From assembly GCA_902492755.1 (NCBI GenBank), contig CABUNB010000008.1, forward strand, positions 1 to 57,981: a stretch of DNA of 57,981 nucleotides, in the 5' to 3' direction. This stretch comes from an uncultured Collinsella sp. (GTDB lineage: Bacteria > Actinomycetota > Coriobacteriia > Coriobacteriales > Coriobacteriaceae). This document shows, one piece after another, positions 32,790 through 41,286 of the stretch. Under the pieces are notes generated by a model that ran no database searches, had not been told where the DNA came from, and worked only from the letters and a program-made list of their open reading frames with translations. Within the stretch, counting starts at the first letter, position 1; every line of letters starts with the position of its first letter. The translations under genes were made by a program, and so were the position numbers.

Positions 32790-33974
32790 ATGGTTCAACC
32801 GAAAACCCAAGGAAATCACCGAGCATATCCAAAGGAGTTGGCGATATATGTCGAGCGTATTCTATTGGAGGAAACCGATGCTGGGCTTGGCAAAGGGTTG
32901 AGCGTTTCTGACATAATGGCGGAGCTTAAAGCTCGTTATGGCTATGAAGTTAAGCGCGACACAGTGCAGGGCGTATTGAACGCACTTGTTGATTCTGGAT
33001 CAAAAAAGCCTTCGCTCTGCAACAATGCGGGCACCAGTCCGTTAACCGAGATGAATAGAATCGATCTCGACAACAGTTGCCTGAATCCGTTCTACGCAGT
33101 GATTGCAAGTCGGTTGGCTTGTAAGGGCGAGCGACTGACGAATGGTGAGGGGGATCCTGCTCCTAAAAATGCGAAGCGCCTATATAGCATAGAGCGTCAA
33201 ATTGATGGTGCACAAATCGAGCATCTGTGCCGTCTTATTGAAGCCTCTACGGGCGTGGGCGGAGCCGACGCGCTCGAGCATGCAGTTCTTCGCCTGCTGT
33301 GCGGCGAAGAAAGGCGGCAGATTGAAGATCGTTTGGCTCAAGAAAACGCCCTGCTCAAAAGCGGTAGAATTGCAAATATGGAAGCAACGCTTGCAAATTT
33401 GAGGTTATTGGAAAAGGCCATTAGCCAAAGGCAGAAAGTCCGCTTTCGAACTTCTGATAAGGGGCGATTGCATAGCCATGTGCCATATCATCTATGTATG
33501 CACGATGGCTACTACTACCTGTTTGTGGGTCACAAGGGTGCCGCGAGGTCTTTTGACGCAATTCGAGTTGATAATCTGCGGGATATAACCATTGCTGGAC
33601 CAGTTGACGATGCAAAAGGTCGTTTTGGGGCGATGACCGAAGAGGCAAAAAGGTTTTCTCGTGCTGGCGTGAACAGGATGTTTAGCGACGATATCGTTTC
33701 GGTTCGCGTAAGATGCCATAGCCAGGCAAAGGAGAAGTATCTTTTGGCTGAATTTGCCGGAAACGATGGGTTTCGGCGCGAGACACAGGATGGGCATCCA
33801 AATCCAGAGTATTCGTTTATGGCATCGTATGATGGCATGAAAACATGGGCAATGAAGTGGCTCGATGTGTTTGAGATACTTCAACCAAAGAAATTGCGCG
33901 ATGACGTTGTGGACATCATTGAACATAAATGTATCTATGTGAGTGCGAGGACTGATTCAAATGACACCTGCTGA
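32790..33974 (+). CDS. WYL-domain transcriptional regulator
   Basis: A 394-aa regulator. The N-terminal segment (about 10-75) contains a helix-turn-helix-like region (GLSVSDIMAELKARYGYEVKRDTV). A middle helical part follows, and the WYL domain (about 205-290) shows KVRFRTSDKGR, HVPYHLCMHDGYYYLFV and FDAIRVDNLRDI, the typical ligand-binding SH3-like fold. A C-terminal WCX-like extension completes it. WYL regulators control many phage-defence operons. Its end overlaps the downstream helicase by 14 bp, so it probably regulates its own operon. GGAGG lies before ATG 32790. Confidence 0.85.
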   Translation: MVQPKTQGNHRAYPKELAIYVERILLEETDAGLGKGLSVSDIMAELKARYGYEVKRDTVQGVLNALVDSGSKKPSLCNNAGTSPLTEMNRIDLDNSCLNPFYAVIASRLACKGERLTNGEGDPAPKNAKRLYSIERQIDGAQIEHLCRLIEASTGVGGADALEHAVLRLLCGEERRQIEDRLAQENALLKSGRIANMEATLANLRLLEKAISQRQKVRFRTSDKGRLHSHVPYHLCMHDGYYYLFVGHKGAARSFDAIRVDNLRDITIAGPVDDAKGRFGAMTEEAKRFSRAGVNRMFSDDIVSVRVRCHSQAKEKYLLAEFAGNDGFRRETQDGHPNPEYSFMASYDGMKTWAMKWLDVFEILQPKKLRDDVVDIIEHKCIYVSARTDSNDTC

Positions 33975-36900
33975 GAAAAAGCAAGCAATTGGCGATGCGC
34001 TGGATTACTGGTATTTGCTCGATTTTTTGAGCCAAGGCGACCAGCCCGAAGATAAAGAGGACCCGCCTAGGCCCAGAAAAGGAGTGCTTGATGACTGCTT
34101 TGTTCCAAAGGGGCGGGATGGTCAGGATTTCCAGTCGCCTTTTGAAGAAGCGAGAGAGCGTGCAAATAGTGTCACAAACGGCGAAAACTGGCCGATCTCA
34201 ACAATTTATTGTCACCTGGGCTCTGTTCCACGCGAAGCGGTCATGACGTATCTTGCGAATAAACCGGGGAATGAAATCGAAAAAGAGGACGAGTGCATGA
34301 CGGTTGCGCTATTAGGTATGAGTCCTGATGGCCAATTTGTCAGCTTTGAGTTGTCCTCCTTATTTTGGTGGTTGAAGAGGAACGTCGGGAATAGCCTAAA
34401 TGCCATCGGTAGCTTTGATAAAGAGCAGGATGAAATCCGCAATAAAATCAACGAAAAACTCGATGGAACAAAGCTGACATATGGTGTCATTGGGGGCATT
34501 GTCGATAGTTACGTCCGACCAATGATTGAGGGGATTGCCAGTTGCCTTCCCAATGGTGACGGGGCCGAACGCATCGGCGAGTGGTGTTCAAGGCTGCTTG
34601 TTGAATATAGGGCAATGAAGCCAAAGGACAATGGGGACGATGCGTGCCCAGTGTTCGACCAATCGCTCTGTCACTCTTTTTTCGCAAAAGACATTTCCCG
34701 GATAAATGAGCAGTACAAGTTAGGGTCATTCGACGATTTAGATAAGGGGCCATTGTCTCTTGTTTCCGCTTACCTCGAAGGTGGATTGAGGGATGAATCT
34801 GCCTGCGGAGTGATTGATCTTTTGGGTGGCGAAGACAATGACGATTTGACCGCCCGTGCAGATTTCTTTTCTGAGGTGTTGGGAGCCGGCACAACACCTA
34901 TCGGTCGCTGGCCGAGTAAATACTCCTTGAGTTTGATGCAACAAGTGGCAGTAAATCTCGCGGTTGGTCGTGGCAGTTCGACACGCAAATACCCCGCAAA
35001 CGACGTTATGTCGGTAAACGGTCCTCCGGGCACGGGAAAAACAACCCTGCTCAAGGATATCGTTGCGGCTAATGTTGTCGAAAAAGCCCGCCTGCTGTGT
35101 GGATATGACAAGCCTGATGACGCTTTCGAAGAGGTAGAACTTAGCAAAGATTATCTCAAATATGCTGAGAATCCATATCGCTTCAAAAAGGGCAGAACCG
35201 GAGATGCGATTAATGGTCTCAGCATTTTGGTCTGCTCGACAAACAATGCAGCAGTTGAGAATATCGCCAAAGAGCTTCCTGATGGGAAAGCCTTTTTGGA
35301 GGGGATTGACGAATCTGAGAAAAAAGAGTTTCTAGAGTCAGATTTGTCCAACATTGTTTGGGGAAAGACAAGCGAGCAGAAAACGGTAGAAGACCTCTAT
35401 TTTTCTTCGGCGCTCGTAGACAATGAGGGCAACCTTCGAGACCCCGGGCATCCCGGACTTATGATTGCGGCGTGTCTCGGAAACCGAAGGAATATTATTA
35501 GTTTTAGGAATTGTGAATTAGCTTCGCTGCAGTTTAAAGCCCAGGTAGGAAAGGGCAAGCGGTTTTCTAAGGCGAAGAAGCTGTTTCTCGCTCAATACAA
35601 AAAGGTATCCGATCGATTTAACAGAATGGAGGAGCAAGCCGCCAGGGAACGCGAGCTTCTGAAGCTTCAAGCGCAGTTGTCCCAATTGAATTATGAGTGT
35701 CAGGAGGACGAGCGAAAGATAGTTGAAGAGCTGACAATCGAAACGGTGTGCCTGCCTCATCCTTTTGAAGGCGGTGCTGTAGGCGATGTCCGGAAATATC
35801 TCGATGACATTGCGAAGGATACCGCTGATTATGAGGCGATAAGGAATAGGCTTGAAACGGAATTGCGCGATGCGGAAGAAAAGGCCAGTGGGCTGTTCGG
35901 GTGGATCTATAGGGGTCGCTTGTCCGATGGCCTCGAGAAGCTCGATTCCTTTATGCAGCAAACCAAGTCGGAGCAGAAACTTGTTGAGCTGCGTACGGGA
36001 TTTGAGGGCAAATACAAAGAATTAGAGAATGAAAAGAAGAAACTAGTCTCTTTACAGGTGAAGATTAAGGGGTTAGAGGACGTAGTCAAGGGCACTAAAT
36101 CTGTCGAGACGATTGACGAGCGTTTTGTCGAGTCTATCTCAAAGGGGGATAACGAAAGCCGAAAGAGCGCTCATCTATATAATCCATCCGATGAAGATGA
36201 ACTAAAAAAGGAGCGTAACCTGCTATTTCTGTACGCGCTGCAGGTGACACGCGAGTTCATTCTCGAATCAAAATGCATGTGGAACAACATTACGTTTCTA
36301 CGAACATACTGGGGAGCTAAAGACAAAGGCGCCGATTCTGGCAAAAAGGAGTTGATAGAGTTCACGCAAGCCGACAGACGGAAGATGGCCCCTGCGCTTT
36401 TTCAGGCACTCGGTTTGCTTACCCCAGTGATTTCTTCCACATTTGCGTCGATTGGCCGCATGTTTGAGGACATTCAGATTGGGAAAGACCCTTTATTTGG
36501 CCTGCTGATAATAGATGAGGCTGGACAGGCGGTGCCGTATGCTGCTCTGGGTGCCCTTGCTCGCAGTCGACGCACAATGATTGTCGGAGACCCTTCTCAG
36601 ATTGAGCCCGTTATCACGGGGGATGTTAAGGAGCTCCGCGCTACCCTTGGTAAAAAAGTATTACTACCGTTTAAGGGAGACGTGGCTTCGGTTCAACGAC
36701 TTGCCGATGCCGTTAACCCCTATGGCCACCTGCGCAGCAACGGCGAAGATGATCAATGGATTGGCTGTCCGCTTGTGGTTCACCGCCGCTGCATATCGCC
36801 TATGTTCGATATCTCGAACGAGATCTCGTATCAGGGCTCCATGCTTAACGAGACGGCTAATCCAAAAAAGGATTTCGCTGACAGCTTTTATCTAAAGTCC

Positions 36901-38556
36901 TCACAGTGGATCAATGTTGCGGGATTTGAACGTGGTAATCGCGACCACTATGTTGATGCTCAGGGCGACAGAGTGTACGAAATCGTCAAGGACGCTTTTA
37001 GGAAAACGGCGGCTGCGACCAAGAAAAAAGCTGACGGGTCGGGTGAGCTTGAAGAGCGTGCTATTCCGAGCCTCTATATCATTTCTCCGTTTAAAACTGT
37101 TGTCAGCGGGCTTAAAAATAGGCTATTAGAAGAGACGCCTGAAGGAATAGCAGAGTGCGCTTGGCGTGCATTTGCAAAGTTTAATATTGGTACGGTTCAT
37201 ACGTTCCAAGGCAAAGAAGCTCACCAGGTGATATTTGTCTTAGGGTGTGATACAAGGCGCGGCTGTGAGGGTGCGATCAAGTTTGTAAACCCAAATATCG
37301 TGAATGTTGCGGCAAGCCGAGCAAAGTATCGCCTTTACGTAATTGCTGACTATGCAGCGTGGAAGATTAACGAGAACGTTGCAACGATGAAGCGCATTCT
37401 CGATACGGCATGGGTTAAGCATTGGGAAAAATACCAGACAACTGGAGCTATTGAGGAGCTCAACGCAGCGAAAGATATGCTGCCGCGAGGAGAATCTCTT
37501 CCACGGGAGGCAGCTGACGCGGACGAGGAACATGTCAATGAAGATGATTGGTGTCCTGATGTAAGCACCGATTCCTATTTGGACAATGTGAGCGAAGCGT
37601 TCAATAGCTTTAATTTGGATGCAGAAGACTGTCGAATCATAGGCTTCTCTTCGCGCGAAGCTCTTCAAAGCGCGTTCGCTGATTGCGCGTGCGACCAAAA
37701 TGGCAAAAATAGGGTGCTTGAGAATATCGAGCAGGGGCTTCTTCTGTGCAAGATATTTGGCATTGGCAGTGTTGGTACCGATAGCGATTCAGATTGCGCA
37801 TTTTGCCTTCTAATGTTCTGCCGTGCGGCAGAGAGATACTTGCGTTTGAAATTGCTGCCGACCTTGAAGGCCATTGCTCCCGATTATGTCGTTGCAAGAA
37901 AGCCGCTCAAGGAGCTTGAGAGCCTTAACCTCGGTCAATACAAAAGGTTAATTGAAAAAAAGAGTGAGCTACTGGCATTCTCTGTTCAAGTCGAAAATGC
38001 TGAACTGACGCAGGCGTCAAAGGGGGACTGGTGGAGGTCACTCGGCAAAACGCTGGGTCAATTCACTAGTTTTCGTAATAGCGCCTGTCACACCGATCGA
38101 GAAGAGACGGTTAGCGCGGGCGAGGTCTGGCTAGCGCTTCGGTGTCTTTTCGTTGCTTTTCAGCTTGATGAACATGGCCATAAGAGTGTGGAAATCATGC
38201 GAGAGGGTATTGCTTACGAAGCGGCTTTTGCGGGGGCCGAGCGTTTGCCGGTCTGCTACTCAAAGGATCGGGCGGAAGCTAAGGGCTATGCCTCGATTAC
38301 CCTAATACTGAAAGAAGGCGGTCTAGATATTAAGGCTAAAGATGCCAACGATATTCTGATGAAACAAGGGTATTTGCGACTTTACGATGAAGGCGAAGAG
38401 AGTGTGCAGAGATGCAAAGTTCCGTCCGCTAAGGGCTTGAGGCTGGGTGCAATCACTGTGCGCGGTGAAAAGGGGGACGGTGAAGTGTACTTCTATGCGC
38501 AGTATCCGAAAGCGAAGGTAAAAGATATATGCGACATAATTGAACGCGAGTCATGA
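33961..38556 (+). CDS. Large SF1 (Upf1-like) helicase with C-terminal HEPN-like motif
   Basis: A 1531-aa protein. Residues 1-320 are a unique N-terminal region. The SF1 helicase core has Walker A GPPGTGKTT (354-362), CSTNNAAVENI (motif Ia), a long coiled-coil insert (about 540-720), Walker B IDEAGQA (D852, E853), VGDPSQIEPV (motif III), VHTFQGKE (about 1079-1086) and AASRAKYRLYV (from 1117). The region 1280-1420 is helical and contains FRNSACH, an R-x4-H motif (R1372, H1377) as in HEPN ribonucleases, after a helix AAERYLRLKLL that resembles the first HEPN helix. A small mixed domain ends the protein. A helicase plus RNase would fit RNA-targeting antiphage defence. HEPN is my inference. Confidence 0.85.
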   Translation: MTPAEKKQAIGDALDYWYLLDFLSQGDQPEDKEDPPRPRKGVLDDCFVPKGRDGQDFQSPFEEARERANSVTNGENWPISTIYCHLGSVPREAVMTYLANKPGNEIEKEDECMTVALLGMSPDGQFVSFELSSLFWWLKRNVGNSLNAIGSFDKEQDEIRNKINEKLDGTKLTYGVIGGIVDSYVRPMIEGIASCLPNGDGAERIGEWCSRLLVEYRAMKPKDNGDDACPVFDQSLCHSFFAKDISRINEQYKLGSFDDLDKGPLSLVSAYLEGGLRDESACGVIDLLGGEDNDDLTARADFFSEVLGAGTTPIGRWPSKYSLSLMQQVAVNLAVGRGSSTRKYPANDVMSVNGPPGTGKTTLLKDIVAANVVEKARLLCGYDKPDDAFEEVELSKDYLKYAENPYRFKKGRTGDAINGLSILVCSTNNAAVENIAKELPDGKAFLEGIDESEKKEFLESDLSNIVWGKTSEQKTVEDLYFSSALVDNEGNLRDPGHPGLMIAACLGNRRNIISFRNCELASLQFKAQVGKGKRFSKAKKLFLAQYKKVSDRFNRMEEQAARERELLKLQAQLSQLNYECQEDERKIVEELTIETVCLPHPFEGGAVGDVRKYLDDIAKDTADYEAIRNRLETELRDAEEKASGLFGWIYRGRLSDGLEKLDSFMQQTKSEQKLVELRTGFEGKYKELENEKKKLVSLQVKIKGLEDVVKGTKSVETIDERFVESISKGDNESRKSAHLYNPSDEDELKKERNLLFLYALQVTREFILESKCMWNNITFLRTYWGAKDKGADSGKKELIEFTQADRRKMAPALFQALGLLTPVISSTFASIGRMFEDIQIGKDPLFGLLIIDEAGQAVPYAALGALARSRRTMIVGDPSQIEPVITGDVKELRATLGKKVLLPFKGDVASVQRLADAVNPYGHLRSNGEDDQWIGCPLVVHRRCISPMFDISNEISYQGSMLNETANPKKDFADSFYLKSSQWINVAGFERGNRDHYVDAQGDRVYEIVKDAFRKTAAATKKKADGSGELEERAIPSLYIISPFKTVVSGLKNRLLEETPEGIAECAWRAFAKFNIGTVHTFQGKEAHQVIFVLGCDTRRGCEGAIKFVNPNIVNVAASRAKYRLYVIADYAAWKINENVATMKRILDTAWVKHWEKYQTTGAIEELNAAKDMLPRGESLPREAADADEEHVNEDDWCPDVSTDSYLDNVSEAFNSFNLDAEDCRIIGFSSREALQSAFADCACDQNGKNRVLENIEQGLLLCKIFGIGSVGTDSDSDCAFCLLMFCRAAERYLRLKLLPTLKAIAPDYVVARKPLKELESLNLGQYKRLIEKKSELLAFSVQVENAELTQASKGDWWRSLGKTLGQFTSFRNSACHTDREETVSAGEVWLALRCLFVAFQLDEHGHKSVEIMREGIAYEAAFAGAERLPVCYSKDRAEAKGYASITLILKEGGLDIKAKDANDILMKQGYLRLYDEGEESVQRCKVPSAKGLRLGAITVRGEKGDGEVYFYAQYPKAKVKDICDIIERES

Positions 38557-38588
38557 GTCATCTCAAAGTCAAGTGAGTTTTAGAGTAA

Positions 38589-38640
38589 AACCCGCAATCT
38601 AACGCTATATAGCGGCAGATTGCGGGTTGCTTTTTATCTC
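38589..38640 (+). terminator. Terminator closing the WYL-helicase operon
   Basis: A 12-bp stem (38589-38600 with 38617-38628) with a small inner hairpin is followed by GCTTTTTATCTCTTTT, 33 bp after the helicase stop. Confidence 0.9.
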
Positions 38641-38686
38641 TTTTAACTATTCTGCAGATGTCAGTTGTTCGAAGGGAGATTCAAAG

Positions 38687-38989
38687 ATGCTTGAGTCCAA
38701 TTGTATTTATATTTGCGACGAGTCGAGTGAGGCGGATCTCACGTGCACGCTTTTGCAGATGAGGCAGATAGTTGACGAGGCAATTGATCTTGCCTATGAG
38801 CTCGAGGACTCCTCTGTTGCTTACAAGGGAGTTGTTGACGGCCTGTTGGCCGCGTGGGAGTCGTTGTGCTACCGCAATGCCGCCGTCCATGAGCTTATTC
38901 AATCTGTTCTGCTTGAGCGTAATGAGACCCTGCGATTTGATGAATTACAAATGCGTAATGAAGTACCCGAGCGGCCAATATGCCGATAA
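38687..38989 (+). CDS. Small helical protein of unknown function
   Basis: A 100-aa acidic protein, predicted all alpha-helical with no signal peptide or membrane segment. I do not recognise it. The segment CYRNAAVHELI contains R-N-x3-H, which formally matches the HEPN R-x4-H pattern, but the protein is short and the match may be chance. It has its own GAAGGGAG site and begins after a strong terminator, so it is not simply part of the helicase operon unless read-through occurs. Confidence 0.6.
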   Translation: MLESNCIYICDESSEADLTCTLLQMRQIVDEAIDLAYELEDSSVAYKGVVDGLLAAWESLCYRNAAVHELIQSVLLERNETLRFDELQMRNEVPERPICR

Positions 38990-39092
38990 CGACATTTGTT
39001 TGTCTCTGAGGGTAACAATCTTGTCCGATCCCTCGAAGACATAGTTTTTCTTACATTAGCTTGCGAACGTAGCCTTCTTTGAAAGGAAGATC

Positions 39093-39917
39093 ATGAACGC
39101 TTCTATCCAAATTTCGTCCAGCGCCGCTGAGCCTGCACCCCGCACCGCCAAGGGCGAGGCCGTCAAGCTCGTGCAGGGCGCGCTACTCATTGCCGTCGCC
39201 GCGGTTGCCGCTGTCGGCATCGCCTCTGTCGCCGCCCCGTTTTGCGTCTGGAAGGGCGAGGTCGCGCTGTTCTTTAACAATTCGTTCCATACCAACTACT
39301 CCGTTTCCGCGATCGCGGAGTACGCGTCGGCGGCGCCCGGGTCCGATTGGGCGTCGCTGCTCGTCGCGGCGCTCGTCGCGGCGTACCCTGCCTACCATGC
39401 CGTCTGGCGCGTTCGCGAGGGACTTGGGCTCAGCTGCGAGGCGCCGGTGTTCAGCAAGCGCGTGTCGCGCCTTCTTGCTGCGGTGAGCGCCTGCCTGCTG
39501 CTGGCGATGCTGTTCATGGGCTATGGAACGAGTTGGCTCATCAACGGCAGCGCGATGGGTGACCAGAGCCTTGTTGAGTCGGGGCACAATGTATGGGCTG
39601 TTTCCATCATGATCATGCTGGGCTGCGTCCTGATGTGCCTGTTCAAGTGGTTTCTCGCCAAGGGCCCCGGGCACAATTTCGGCAGCGGCTTCGCTATCGA
39701 GCTTGTTCGCCTCGCCGATGTCCTGCTGAAGCGCGCGAGCTCGAACCTGGTCCTGTGCTATGTGGCCGAACTGCTTGCCTGCCTGCTGGCGCTGGCCTTC
39801 GCAGCCGTGGCCTATGTCGTCGTGAGCGTAGCCATCGCGCTTGCGTTCGCAGCCGTGGCCTTGGTTGTGTGCCTTGCCGGGATTCCCATTATCCTTGCTG
39901 CCTCGTGGCGTAGGTAG
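39093..39917 (+). CDS. Multi-pass membrane protein of unknown function
   Basis: A 274-aa protein with about six hydrophobic segments: near residues 27-50 (LLIAVAAVAAVGIASVAAPF), 87-103, 125-145, 165-190, and a pair in the Ala/Val-rich C-terminal region (210-270). Loops are short. No transport, channel or enzyme motif is recognised. GAAAGGAAG precedes ATG 39093. Codon usage is like the host core genes and unlike the AT-richer upstream helicase. Stands alone between the two putative defence units; any role in them is unsupported. Confidence 0.7.
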   Translation: MNASIQISSSAAEPAPRTAKGEAVKLVQGALLIAVAAVAAVGIASVAAPFCVWKGEVALFFNNSFHTNYSVSAIAEYASAAPGSDWASLLVAALVAAYPAYHAVWRVREGLGLSCEAPVFSKRVSRLLAAVSACLLLAMLFMGYGTSWLINGSAMGDQSLVESGHNVWAVSIMIMLGCVLMCLFKWFLAKGPGHNFGSGFAIELVRLADVLLKRASSNLVLCYVAELLACLLALAFAAVAYVVVSVAIALAFAAVALVVCLAGIPIILAASWRR

Positions 39918-40030
39918 CGGGGGTGTTCCCGATTGCCCGCGGCGTCTGCGACCCGGTACTGCTCCGTGGTCGACGACTCGGTGTGGCTTCACTGCGATTC
40001 GTCCGTAAATGACCGCAGGGCGATCATGCG

Positions 40031-40103
40031 AGTTCTTGTCATAGCGTGAGAAAAACTTGCAGAAATCGTTAGTTCTTTTCACGCGATGAGAAAAACTTGC
40101 AGA
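40031..40103. repeat. Tandem 40-bp direct repeat in a promoter region
   Basis: Two imperfect copies with a period of exactly 40 bp: the block starting AGTTCTT at 40031 recurs at 40071, and both share GAGAAAAACTTGCAGA identically (40048-40063 and 40088-40103). The repeat ends 84 bp before the ATG at 40187. Regular spacing of about four helical turns suggests a binding array for a regulator. The rest of the 269-bp gap is empty. Confidence 0.55.
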
Positions 40104-40186
40104 TTGGCACGAGGGCGACAACTCTCCGAGCGAGCGTGGTTTCGATATTGCTTGTTAATGTGTCCGAACGGTTGATTGGAGACAAA

Positions 40187-40807
40187 ATGTATCCGGACTA
40201 TGAGCGCAACAACAGTCCCATAAGCATTACGGATGAGGATGGTCCGTTCCTAGTCATGGAGGCGGAGCTGTTTTACAACGACGAGCTGAACGATGAGTTC
40301 AAGAAGAGCAGGGCGCGTCATTACTATTCTTGCGCAAGTGCTGCTACGGCACTTTATTACTGCAAATCGCTTGCAGAGGATGACGACAATCCCTGGTATG
40401 TAAGCTGGGAAAAGGCGGTCGAGCAGTATCCGCTGGAGAAGCGCGAGAGCGCAACGATGCTCTATTGGGTGGAGCCGACCGATCCGTTAACGGCCCTCGA
40501 TGCCCGCTACCCCCAATACGATCTTGAGCCATATGTAAGTAAGGCCATCCGCGTCGCCAGCTCATATTTGCTGGGGCTCCACGATAGTGCGTATTCGATT
40601 GATCAGTTGGATGTTGAGGATGTTGACAACCTGCTCACTGCTGCCTGGTTTTTGATCCAGAAACTCCAAGAAGGCGGGGGTATGCATGACCCGGATGCCC
40701 TGGATAAGATCGAAGACGCTACGTATGACGCCTATACAGCGGTCAGGAATTTGATTGAGAACGAAGAGGCGGCCAGGGCCAGTTCGAAGTCCGATGAGAA
40801 TCTTTAG
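40187..40807 (+). CDS. Acidic protein of unknown function
   Basis: A 206-aa strongly acidic, soluble protein, probably mostly helical with an aromatic-rich middle (RHYYSCASAATALYYC, then WYVSWEKAVEQY). I recognise no family. The C-terminal half has long helices with Asp/Glu clusters. GATTGGAG precedes ATG 40187. It lies behind the 40-bp tandem repeat and upstream of the helicase-nuclease operon, on the same strand, but separated by 480 bp. Confidence 0.65.
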   Translation: MYPDYERNNSPISITDEDGPFLVMEAELFYNDELNDEFKKSRARHYYSCASAATALYYCKSLAEDDDNPWYVSWEKAVEQYPLEKRESATMLYWVEPTDPLTALDARYPQYDLEPYVSKAIRVASSYLLGLHDSAYSIDQLDVEDVDNLLTAAWFLIQKLQEGGGMHDPDALDKIEDATYDAYTAVRNLIENEEAARASSKSDENL

Positions 40808-40879
40808 CTGCCGCACTGAACGGCGTGCCTGATCGGCGGGCTGTCGGCAAAAGTCCGGACAGTCTACCGACCCTAGTCG

Positions 40880-41008
40880 CTACATCGTTTCCTTGCTCGC
40901 GGCGTAATGTTCCGCCTGCTTAAGGGCATCCTCGTAGGCGCGCTGTTTTGCTTCGTACTCTTGGGCATAGCGCTCCTGTTCCGCTTGCCCGGGAACATGC
41001 ACGGTCAT
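40880..41008 (-). pseudogene. Possible 3' remnant of a degraded gene
   Basis: The minus-strand frame 40880-41215 has a protein-like C-terminal part (VHVPGQAEQERYAQEYEA, then a Lys/Glu-rich helix), while the upstream part looks random. No ribosome binding site precedes any start, including the ATG at 41008. It may be the end of an old gene. Otherwise the 473-bp gap 40808-41280 shows no convincing gene. Confidence 0.25.
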
Positions 41009-41286
41009 GCTTCGGGGGTCTTTGGGAGATAACTGTGCAAGCGAGTCTCCGTGCGAGGTGTCCCTGATGCGTGTCGCCCTTGCAGTGATCGACGTTGAAG
41101 AGCGTGAGGCATTGGAGTGCGATCTTAAGAAGCTGCTCGCTTCGTGCGAGTAATCTCCGGCTGTCCCTCTTTCCTTCTTTCCTTTTCTCGGACGGTATGG
41201 ATGCCGCCACCTCAACCGCCCTGCGCGAGTTTTGTCCGCACGGGATGGTATTCAAAACATGTAACAACTAAATCGGAGGTTTGACC

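Noticed and set aside
41067..41153. 28-codon plus-strand frame (MRVALAVIDVEE...) in the 40.8-41.3 kb gap
   Set aside because: No ribosome binding site and no similarity seen; too short to support.
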